Below are positions 32,337 through 38,575 of a DNA stretch of 38,575 nucleotides, piece after piece. Under the pieces are notes generated by a model. That model was not told the DNA's origin and ran no database searches. It worked only from the letters and a program-made list of their open reading frames with translations. The DNA comes from an uncultured Lachnospiraceae bacterium (GTDB taxonomy: Bacteria; Bacillota; Clostridia; Lachnospirales; Lachnospiraceae), in assembly GCA_902787715.1 (NCBI GenBank), contig CADAHQ010000012.1, positions 8,240-46,814 on the forward strand. The letters run 5' to 3'. Within the stretch, counting starts at the first letter, position 1, and the number at the start of each line of letters is the position of its first letter. Position numbers and translations under genes: made by a program.

Positions 32337-32471
32337 TCAGTTCTTTTGTAAGGGAATACCTGTAATTAATTCCTTGTTCCTCTCGATTTGCTCAGTGTTG
32401 TAAACCACATTGACGCGCATCGTTCGACCATTCGATCCGGCGATGTCGCTTTTGATTGTATATAGCTTCAT
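32337..32471 (-). CDS. Small 44-aa protein
   Basis: 44 residues from the ATG at 32471, preceded by AAAGGAG at ideal distance. The frame extends 21 codons upstream without a ribosome binding site. Composition is that of a soluble basic protein (MKLYTIKSDIAGSNGRTMRV at the start). There is no signal peptide or helix and no family was recognised. It lies between the divergent promoters of two secreted proteins, on the strand of the Cys-repeat gene. The good ribosome binding site is the main evidence that it is real. Confidence 0.5.
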   Translation of the reverse strand: MKLYTIKSDIAGSNGRTMRVNVVYNTEQIERNKELITGIPLQKN

Positions 32472-32553
32472 TTTCTCCTTTCTTCTTCCGTATCTTTTTT
32501 CACTTTTTATCAAACCAAGTCTGCAACAGATCACTATTTTGGGGTAAGCAGTA

Positions 32554-32582
32554 TTGATTTTCTCGCGAAAACATGTTATTTT
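32554..32582 (+). promoter_or_regulatory. Promoter of the BACON metalloprotease gene
   Basis: TTGATT at 32554-32559, 17-bp spacer, TATTTT at 32577-32582. The ATG lies 48 bp downstream, after GGGGG. Confidence 0.6.
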
Positions 32583-32629
32583 ATCTGTATGCCCTTCACG
32601 GCAAATATCATATTTAATGGGGGTTCTAT

Positions 32630-33859
32630 ATGAACAAGAACAACAAATCCACCTTGCGTCGGATTATAGCCACTCTCGGCATGGTCCTGATGCTCTCCCT
32701 CAGCCTCACCGGCATGACACAACCGGCGCAGGCTAAAACTTCTTCCGCTATCACATTGCCCGTTACAGCAAACCTTACCGTATCTAAGCAAAGCGTAACA
32801 CTCGGCGGAAATAGCTGTTCAACCACATTCACTGTAAGTAACGTTCAATCTTACACCGTCACTTCTTCTAGCAGTTGGATCCACGTCAGCAAATCCAACC
32901 ATACAGTTACGATTCGAGTTGACGTTAACGACGGCGACTCCATTCGATATGGTTCTGTAACCGTTAAATCCGGAAGCGAGACATGTACCGTTTCTGTTAA
33001 GCAACATCGAAAGATAAAAGTCTATGCCGGTAGCAACTATACTTCCTTAGTAGATCTGAGAGTATATGTGGGTGTTGCCAATTATATTGATCCTCCGCAG
33101 GAATCTTTCAAAGTTGTAACTTCCGGCGGTTTTACAGCCACACCCTCTAATTCGTGGTTAACCGTAACCACCAGCGGCAGTTACATCACAATCAAAGCAA
33201 CTCCAAACACCACTCAGGAACAAAGAAGAGGCTATGTCAAAATCACCAACGGCTACGAGACCGTAAATTTTCAAATTATTCAGCAAGCAATCGTCCCGTA
33301 TAGCATGACCTTGTATCCCTATATGGGACCGAATTCCTTCTCGCTATCAACCAGTCTTAAGAATGGTTTCGGAAACATAAAAAGTTCCAATTGGAGCAGC
33401 CTTACTATTGCCAATCAGCGAGATCTGCTGAACTCCTTTATCCCGTCCATCAGACAATTCTATGGCCTCCCTTCTTCTTTGACGATAACTTTTGCTTACA
33501 ATACCAGAGCTTCCTTGAATGCAACCTATAGCTCAATACTCGGAAAAAAACCTATTGGCTCTGACGAAAGGGGCCGTACAAAGGCTTTAGGCAACGGTAA
33601 AGTTCTGGTGTTGTTGAACGCCGATAAGTGTAAAGACTCCACTAAAGTGGCCGTAGAAACCATTCTCCACGAGTTTCGACATGTTTACCAAATGTGCACT
33701 GCCAGATACAGCGGCAACATGTATCAGTACTTGTGCATGTATAATCTGCCCAATTATATCGAGTCGCCATACGCTGATTACAAAAACCAGTTCGTCGAAA
33801 AAGACGCCTTCACTTACTCAGAGAAACTGTATTCCGCTCTCAACAGCGCAGTGAAGTAG
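32630..33859 (+). CDS. Secreted protein with two BACON domains and an HExxH metalloprotease-like domain
   Basis: 409 residues. A signal peptide spans about 1-36 (basic start, hydrophobic 11-29, cleavage after AQA). Two Ig-like BACON domains follow: 48-126, with the typical SSSWIHV and GSVTVKSGSETCTVSVKQ, and 131-219, with SNSWLTV and GYVKITNGYETVNFQIIQQ. BACON domains often bind mucin or carbohydrate. The C-terminal domain (about 250-409) has HEFRH at 347-351 followed by Gln354, and a downstream EKDAF at 390-394 that could give the third zinc ligand. This is the pattern of small gluzincin-like metalloproteases. Ribosome binding site GGGGG is six bases before the ATG. It is divergent from the Cys-repeat protein, which also carries a BACON-like domain, so both may act on the same surface. 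Confidence 0.85.
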   Translation: MNKNNKSTLRRIIATLGMVLMLSLSLTGMTQPAQAKTSSAITLPVTANLTVSKQSVTLGGNSCSTTFTVSNVQSYTVTSSSSWIHVSKSNHTVTIRVDVNDGDSIRYGSVTVKSGSETCTVSVKQHRKIKVYAGSNYTSLVDLRVYVGVANYIDPPQESFKVVTSGGFTATPSNSWLTVTTSGSYITIKATPNTTQEQRRGYVKITNGYETVNFQIIQQAIVPYSMTLYPYMGPNSFSLSTSLKNGFGNIKSSNWSSLTIANQRDLLNSFIPSIRQFYGLPSSLTITFAYNTRASLNATYSSILGKKPIGSDERGRTKALGNGKVLVLLNADKCKDSTKVAVETILHEFRHVYQMCTARYSGNMYQYLCMYNLPNYIESPYADYKNQFVEKDAFTYSEKLYSALNSAVK

Positions 33860-33896
33860 TGCTTCCGCCTTCAACCACTCACAACCGAAAAGACTC

Positions 33897-33925
33897 TTGC
33901 TTCACTCCATAGAAAGTGCTATGAT
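33897..33925 (+). promoter_or_regulatory. Candidate promoter upstream of the TetR gene
   Basis: TTGCTT at 33897-33902, 17-bp spacer, TATGAT at 33920-33925 preceded by TGC. A strong terminator starts about 20 bp further on, which makes its purpose unclear. Confidence 0.55.
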
Positions 33926-33947
33926 GAAACAGTAGTCTCATTGGCAT

Positions 33948-33982
33948 TCCCCGGGGGCTGTGCTCCCGGGGATATCTTTTTT
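33948..33982 (+). terminator. Strong rho-independent terminator
   Basis: An 11-bp GC-rich stem (33948-33958 with 33962-33972, one G-U pair, 3-nt loop) is followed by TATC and six T residues. It ends the BACON metalloprotease transcript and may also attenuate transcripts from the promoter at 33897-33925. Confidence 0.85.
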
Positions 33983-34063
33983 GCGACAGCTCGCGGGTGA
34001 CCGCCGACACGGCGGATTGTGCCGCGCGGCTGGTGCGCAAAGGAAGAGAAAAGGAGGATGGGT

Positions 34064-34681
34064 ATGGACGCTGTTGCTGCTGCGAGAAAGCAGGCGGAGA
34101 CCAAAGCGCGACTGAAGAGAGCGCTTTTGCAGTTGCTGGAGACGAGGCCGTATCATGACATCAGCGTGCCGGAGATCGTGCTGGCGGCGTCGACGGCGCG
34201 GTGCACGTTTTATCGGCATTTTCCGACGAAGGATGATCTGCTGCTGGCGTGCTGCGAGGAGCATTTTGCGGGGCTGTACCGGCACATGCAGGAGGAGCCG
34301 TCCTACACGTTCCACGACATGAGCCTTGGGTACTATTCGTACTGGGATGAGCATCGGGAGTTTCTGCAGCTGCTGCAGAAGCGGGATTTGCTGCAATTTT
34401 TCGCGAGCAACCTCGACCGCTTCCTGTACTCGGTGGCGGCGGGCGCTCATGAGGCGGAGGACGGCAGCGCGCCGCCCGCGAAGATGATTTATCACTTCTT
34501 CTGCAGCATGTCCGCCATGAGCGGCATCCTCATGTACTGGCTGAACTCGGGCTGCAAAGAGTCCGCGGAGCAGCTCGCCCAATTCTACGTCTCCTTCCTC
34601 GCCGAGGGCAGCGCGGACGACCCTGACTGTCGCTACTACCGCGAGCACCGGACGTACCCCTTCAAGCCCATGCTGGTGTAG
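34064..34681 (+). CDS. TetR/AcrR family transcriptional regulator
   Basis: 205 residues from the ATG at 34064, six bases after GGAGG. An ATG at 34058 abuts the ribosome binding site and is less likely. The N-terminal helix-turn-helix is clear: RLKRALLQLLETRPYHDISV, then PEIVLAASTARCTFYRHFPT and KDDLL, within about residues 15-65. The C-terminal ligand and dimer domain is rich in aromatic residues, as is usual in the family. It is followed after 77 bp by two lipoprotein genes on the same strand and might control them or itself. No inverted repeat matching a TetR operator was identified in its own leader other than the terminator stem. Confidence 0.9.
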   Translation: MDAVAAARKQAETKARLKRALLQLLETRPYHDISVPEIVLAASTARCTFYRHFPTKDDLLLACCEEHFAGLYRHMQEEPSYTFHDMSLGYYSYWDEHREFLQLLQKRDLLQFFASNLDRFLYSVAAGAHEAEDGSAPPAKMIYHFFCSMSAMSGILMYWLNSGCKESAEQLAQFYVSFLAEGSADDPDCRYYREHRTYPFKPMLV

Positions 34682-34758
34682 ACGCTCCGGGCAACATAAC
34701 GCCCTTCGCGCAGGCGCGCATGTAATATAACAAAGGAAAATAGCAAAGGACAATTCGT

Positions 34759-36471
34759 ATGAAAACCAAGAACACAATCGCACGACTTCTCATTCTCGCG
34801 CTTCTTCTGGGCCTGCTTGCAGGCTGCGGCGATTCCGCAACGCGCCGCGAGGACGATCATCCTGGCTCATCGGAAGTGACCTCTCCGACCGGCGCCGAAA
34901 CTCCTACGCCCACTGCAAAGCCCGGCGATCCGACGCCCACAACCGAGCCCGGCGACCCGACGCCCACGGCGGAAGCAAGTGTTACGCCGTCGCCCACCGG
35001 CGAAGTGACGCCGACCGATGCGCCGACGCCGACCCCGGCGCCTCCTACGCCTACGCCCGGCCCGGACTACAGCAACTTTGACCTCTCGGGCACTTGGTAC
35101 TGCAAAGAGCGTGGCGCGCTGGAGTCCGACATGTCCCTGTGCAAGAGCGATCCGCAGAAGGATTACCGTTTAAAGATTTACGACAAGTATCTGGAGTATA
35201 TTCACACCGCCGATCGCCTGACCAAGGAGACGGACATGTATGAGTTGCGGACCGAATTTGCCGAAGATGAGATGAAAATGTACAAGCAGTGGGGCTACGG
35301 TATGGACGCCTATGCGGCCAACCCGACAGACCCGGCGAAGGGCCACTACGTCTACTCCTGCACCATGGGAAGTGCGGAAGGCGCCCTGTTCATCATCGAC
35401 GTGCTTGCGGACGATACCCTGCAGACGCTGCTCTGCTATGTCATGGACAACGGGTCGTTCCCGGTCTTCGTGGACGGCTTCTACACCAGGGAGCCAGTTT
35501 ACCCTACAGGCACCTACCTGGAGGATTTTACGGGCACCTGGCACTGCCAATCCCTCGCGCCTTTCTACGAGGAGGCTTGGGACCTCACAGGAAGCAGCGC
35601 CCCCTTCCGTATGGATCTTGTAATTTACGAGGACGGGCGGCTGGATTTCCTTGATACAAACGATGACATTGCCATGGGGGAGGCACAGCATTACACGCTG
35701 CGAACCACCGAATTTACCGAACAAGAGATTGCACGATACAAAAAATGGGACGCCGACGGCATTCTCGTGTGGGAAGAGCGCATGGACGGTGAGGCGGCGC
35801 CCGCTGCGATGAAGGGCACCAACCTTTTGGAAGGCCGTCTGATTTACCTGTGCGACGAGCCCGGTTTCGAAGGGGAAATGCTTGTTCTCACCTGGAACAA
35901 AGAATTCAAGCAGCTTGACATGAACCTCTACGGATACGACTCCGAATCTTCCCGGGAATACATGGAATACCTGACCTTCAAGCGGGAGCCTGTTCGAAAA
36001 GTAACCCCCGGGGAAACCTACGAAAGCTACATCGGCATCTGGAAGCTTACGGAATACCGTTCCGCCGGCGATGATGAAATGACGTTTGTCAGCTCGCCCG
36101 AAGGCTACGCTCCGCTGGAGATTACCTTTGACAAGACAGGCGATTTCTTGATTGCCCGCGAGGTCTTCAGCGACCGTTCTGTGCGGTACGCTCTCCGCAC
36201 AGAGGCTAAGGCAAGTGACCCCGCCTGGTACGCCGACATTGACGCCGCAGGGACGTTTACGAGCTTCGCAAACCATCGCCTGGTATTTGTCTGCACGGAC
36301 GCATCCTACTATCCCGGAGCGCTGCTGATCATCACCAGAAATCCGAACGGCACCATCAGCGCCCGCTTCTACGGCAAGAACGCCGGCGGCAACGTTCTCG
36401 ACCGCCCCTACTGCGGCTACGAACGAGTAAACGGCCTCGGCCGCACCGACGATCCGGACTTTAAACCGTAA
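34759..36471 (+). CDS. Lipoprotein with Thr-Pro linker and three repeated domains
   Basis: 570 residues. A lipoprotein signal peptide ends in LLAGC (Cys22), followed by a low-complexity Thr/Pro linker (about 35-108) that probably spans the cell wall. The rest consists of three related modules of ~145 residues, each starting near a Gly-Thr-Trp or equivalent (SGTWYCKE near 112, TGTWHCQS near 258, IGIWKLTE near 423). Each module carries an LCKSDP/KDYRL-type beta strand, a DMYELRTEFAEDEM-like segment and a KGHYVYSC-like strand. No enzyme motif is seen, so the domains may bind a ligand. It is paralogous to the next gene. Confidence 0.85.
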   Translation: MKTKNTIARLLILALLLGLLAGCGDSATRREDDHPGSSEVTSPTGAETPTPTAKPGDPTPTTEPGDPTPTAEASVTPSPTGEVTPTDAPTPTPAPPTPTPGPDYSNFDLSGTWYCKERGALESDMSLCKSDPQKDYRLKIYDKYLEYIHTADRLTKETDMYELRTEFAEDEMKMYKQWGYGMDAYAANPTDPAKGHYVYSCTMGSAEGALFIIDVLADDTLQTLLCYVMDNGSFPVFVDGFYTREPVYPTGTYLEDFTGTWHCQSLAPFYEEAWDLTGSSAPFRMDLVIYEDGRLDFLDTNDDIAMGEAQHYTLRTTEFTEQEIARYKKWDADGILVWEERMDGEAAPAAMKGTNLLEGRLIYLCDEPGFEGEMLVLTWNKEFKQLDMNLYGYDSESSREYMEYLTFKREPVRKVTPGETYESYIGIWKLTEYRSAGDDEMTFVSSPEGYAPLEITFDKTGDFLIAREVFSDRSVRYALRTEAKASDPAWYADIDAAGTFTSFANHRLVFVCTDASYYPGALLIITRNPNGTISARFYGKNAGGNVLDRPYCGYERVNGLGRTDDPDFKP

Positions 36472-36599
36472 CTTACGCCGTACCATCCGCCGCCATAAGA
36501 ATCACGCAGCGCAACGTATCTTTGGCAAATGCAACCGAAATTGCTCCTACGTCCCTGCGCCAAAACAGTTCCACCCATTAGAGAAAAGAGGAAAATACC

Positions 36600-38006
36600 A
36601 TGAAACTCTCACGTTCCCGCTTCTTTGGAAAGAAGCCGACCCGAATGCTTTCGATGCTTCTTTCGTGCATCCTGATTGCGTGCCTTCTGGCCGCCTGCGA
36701 CGGCCCCGCGAAGCCCAGAAAGAGCGACGATCCGACATCCACGCCCACGCCGGCCGCGGGCGAAGCAACGCCTACCACGGCGCCCGACACAACGCCCACA
36801 GATGTTCCCGATGTGACGCCGACGGACGTTCCGGACGCAACACCTACGACGGCGCCTGACGCGACGCCTACGGACGTCCCGGACGCTACTCCGACGACGG
36901 CGCCTGACGCGACGCCGACCACTGCTCCGGATGCGACGCCCACGACGGCGCCCGAGGCAACCGCTACGCCGACAACGGCTCCGACGGCAACGCCTACAAC
37001 CGCGCCGACAGCAACACCGACTACGGCGCCGACCGCAACGCCGACCAACACGCCGAAGCCCACCGCAACTCCGACCCCTGCATTTGGCAAGAAGATGTCC
37101 GATTTCGAGGGCGGCCAGTGGTACGCTTACGACTTCATGGGCGTGGAATCCCCGAGCAAACCGATGCTTTGCAAAAACGATCCCGGCGGAGACTATCGCC
37201 TGATCTTCAGCGGCAACACCGTCCGCTTCATCAACACCGCCGACCACCTGATCGACTCTTTCCTTGCCGACAGCTGGCACTACGAGCTCATGACGAACAT
37301 CGGAAACAAGACCCGCGCGATGTACGAATCCATGGGGCACGGCATGATTGATTACCTCAACGACCCCACGGACCTCTCCCGCGGCCACCTGCTGTACTGC
37401 TGCAACCAGGCCGATGAATCCACCTTCATGGGCCTGATGATTGTCGACGCCCAGCCGAACGGCACCCTGAAGGTCCAATTCCGCCAGGTCAACGGCGACA
37501 CCTACAACTGGAGCGACTTCACCTTCACCCGCACGCCCATCTTTGACGAGCCCAACACCTACGACCATTACGTGGGACAGTGGTATGCGGAGCTCATTTG
37601 GGGCGTGGAAGCCGAAGCCCCCGAAAAATGCAGCACCGACCCGAAGAAAGACTACCGTCTCACCATCAGCAAGGACAAGACCGCAACCCTCGTTTGGGCT
37701 CCCAACCATGACCCTTCCGCAGGAACCACCGAGCATTTTGAGCTCCGCACTTCCTTCTCCAAGGCGGAATACATGGAGTACGCGGAATGGTTTAACCTCG
37801 CTGACGATTATCTAGACAAGAAGGGAACCGACCTCAACAAAGGCCAGCTGCTCTTCTGTTGTACGGACGCCAAATGGAAAGGCGCTCTCCTTCTTGTAGA
37901 ATGGAGCCTCGACGGCAGATTGACCGTCCACTACACGTACTACATGAAAGAGGCTTCCTATCCCGTAAACGTGGAATATCAATTCACGAAGAACAAGGTG
38001 TACTAA
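36600..38006 (+). CDS. Lipoprotein with long Thr-Pro linker and two repeated domains
   Basis: 468 residues. The signal peptide ends in LLAAC (Cys36) after an unusually long basic start. A repetitive linker (about 46-160) built from ATPTTAPD and ATPTDVPD units follows. Then come two modules of the same kind as in the preceding gene: QWYAYDFMGVES with LCKNDPGGDYRL near 176-205, and QWYAELIWGVEA with CSTDPKKDYRL near 325-350. AGAGGAAAAT precedes the ATG. The gene lies 128 bp after its paralogue and is probably part of the same transcript or a recent duplication. Function unknown; surface ligand binding is inferred. Confidence 0.85.
   Translation: MKLSRSRFFGKKPTRMLSMLLSCILIACLLAACDGPAKPRKSDDPTSTPTPAAGEATPTTAPDTTPTDVPDVTPTDVPDATPTTAPDATPTDVPDATPTTAPDATPTTAPDATPTTAPEATATPTTAPTATPTTAPTATPTTAPTATPTNTPKPTATPTPAFGKKMSDFEGGQWYAYDFMGVESPSKPMLCKNDPGGDYRLIFSGNTVRFINTADHLIDSFLADSWHYELMTNIGNKTRAMYESMGHGMIDYLNDPTDLSRGHLLYCCNQADESTFMGLMIVDAQPNGTLKVQFRQVNGDTYNWSDFTFTRTPIFDEPNTYDHYVGQWYAELIWGVEAEAPEKCSTDPKKDYRLTISKDKTATLVWAPNHDPSAGTTEHFELRTSFSKAEYMEYAEWFNLADDYLDKKGTDLNKGQLLFCCTDAKWKGALLLVEWSLDGRLTVHYTYYMKEASYPVNVEYQFTKNKVY
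36735..37078 (+). repeat. Tandem coding repeats of the Thr-Pro linker
   Basis: Units of 24 bp and variants (encoding ATPTTAPD, ATPTDVPD and later shorter ATPTTAPT) follow each other for about 340 bp. They are similar enough in DNA to gain or lose copies. Confidence 0.75.
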
Positions 38007-38064
38007 GAGTTTCCGCGGATGGATTTGCCGGATATGCTCTGCGGCTCCGTCAACGAAATATTTT

Positions 38065-38240
38065 GAAATCACAACCACCCGTCAAACGGGTGGTTTGCTC
38101 GCCCCTATAAGGGGTCGTTACCGGCCAGCGCCTCAAGGCGCTGGCTTTCACGTTGTTCAAGCCGTATTGCCTTTGACTCGTCGCCGCCCTTGAAAGGGCG
38201 TTCGTAATACCGGCTACCCCTGGAAGGGGTCTTCGTACTC
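38065..38240. repeat. Hairpin-rich flank of the IS200/IS605 element
   Basis: A series of small hairpins lies just beyond the transposase stop: CCACCCGT/ACGGGTGG (about 38077-38095), CCCCTATAAGGGG (about 38102-38114), CCAGCGCC/GGCGCTGG (about 38125-38144), CGCCC/GGGCG (about 38184-38199) and CCCCT/AGGGG (about 38217-38229). Subterminal hairpins are the recognition structures of single-strand transposition in this family. The exact end of the element was not determined. Confidence 0.6.
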
Positions 38241-38575
38241 TTTCACGCTCAGTTTGTCCATGGCTATATCATGGCTTTCCTGTTCCTGAATGTATTTCTT
38301 TATCGTTGCCTCGTTGAGGCCCACGGTGCTAACATAGTACCCCTCGGCCCAAAAGTGACGATTCCCAAACTTATACTTCAGATTTGCGTGTTTATCAAAC
38401 AGCATCAATGAGCTTTTCCCCTTGAGGTACCCCATGAACTGGGATACACTCAGTTTCGGCGGAATACTCACCAGCATATGTACGTGATCCGGCATCAGAT
38501 GCCCTTCTATAATCTCTACATCCTTATACGCGCACAACTGTTTAAGTATATCTCGTACGCTTTCTTTGTATTGAT
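38214..38575 (-). mobile_element. tnpA: IS200/IS605 transposase TnpA, cut by the window edge
   Basis: About 119 codons are visible; the N-terminus lies beyond position 38575. The HUH motif appears as MPDHVHMLVSIP. The conserved SVSQFMGYLKGKSSLM, KYKFGNRHFWAEGYYVSTVG and the catalytic Tyr region ATIKKYIQEQE are all present. The C-terminal KLSVKEYEDPFQG is typical and ends in TAG at 38214. These are the features of the single-strand Y1 transposase of IS200/IS605. The visible part has no frameshift, so the copy may be active. No tnpB is seen on this side. Confidence 0.93.

Noticed and set aside
35170-36486. 438-codon minus frame opposite the first lipoprotein
   Set aside because: The plus strand has a lipobox, linker and repeated domains. 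The minus frame has no start signal or domain.
36609-37736. 375-codon minus frame opposite the second lipoprotein
   Set aside because: Its Arg/Cys-rich part is the complement of the Thr-Pro repeat. No ribosome binding site or domain.

Overview
The window looks like chromosome of a moderately GC-rich gut or rumen Clostridia, most likely Lachnospiraceae or a relative. The grounds are strong Gram-positive ribosome binding sites, TTGACN/TATAAT promoters, lipoproteins with Thr-Pro linkers, a sigma/anti-sigma pair driving a surface ABC operon, DUF5050-like and DUF2130 proteins, and large secreted Cys-xx-Cys repeat proteins. No rRNA, tRNA, prophage or convincing CRISPR array was seen. The taxon is inferred from gene style only.

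Left part (1-9,100): a two-gene leftward operon encodes an unknown 301-aa protein and a giant six-helix membrane protein with a Lys/Asp tail, 11-residue amphipathic repeats and a C-terminal SHOCT-like module. It is divergent from a rightward pair of half-transporters forming an asymmetric heterodimeric ABC exporter. Two copies of a near-palindromic operator-like site lie in the shared intergenic region. Next comes a hairpin terminator and a block of structured, partly covarying extragenic repeats.

Middle (9,478-20,700): first a leftward cassette of a small secreted Cys-containing protein and a MacB-like fused ATPase-permease. Then a six-gene leftward operon: ECF sigma factor, membrane anti-sigma-like protein, membrane-anchored DUF5050-like protein, membrane-anchored extracellular solute-binding-like protein, ABC-2 ATPase and large ABC-2 permease. 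The genes overlap or nearly abut and probably form one envelope-sensing and export unit. A six-helix membrane protein lies just upstream.

Right-middle (20,800-28,100): a 99-aa orphan gene, an M18 aminopeptidase, a nucleoid-associated-like protein, a DUF2130 coiled-coil protein and an AAA/DUF4143 ATPase with an extra N-terminal domain. The two intergenic regions on either side of the ATPase gene share two conserved blocks, one of them a matching promoter.

Right (28,126-38,575): a secreted protein with a Cys-Asp pentapeptide tract, about 19 Cys-xx-Cys repeats, an InlB-like repeat and a BACON-like domain. It is divergent from a secreted two-BACON protein with an HExxH metalloprotease motif, and a 44-aa gene lies between them. 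A TetR regulator and two paralogous repeat-domain lipoproteins follow. The window ends inside an IS200/IS605 tnpA gene with its hairpin-rich flank.
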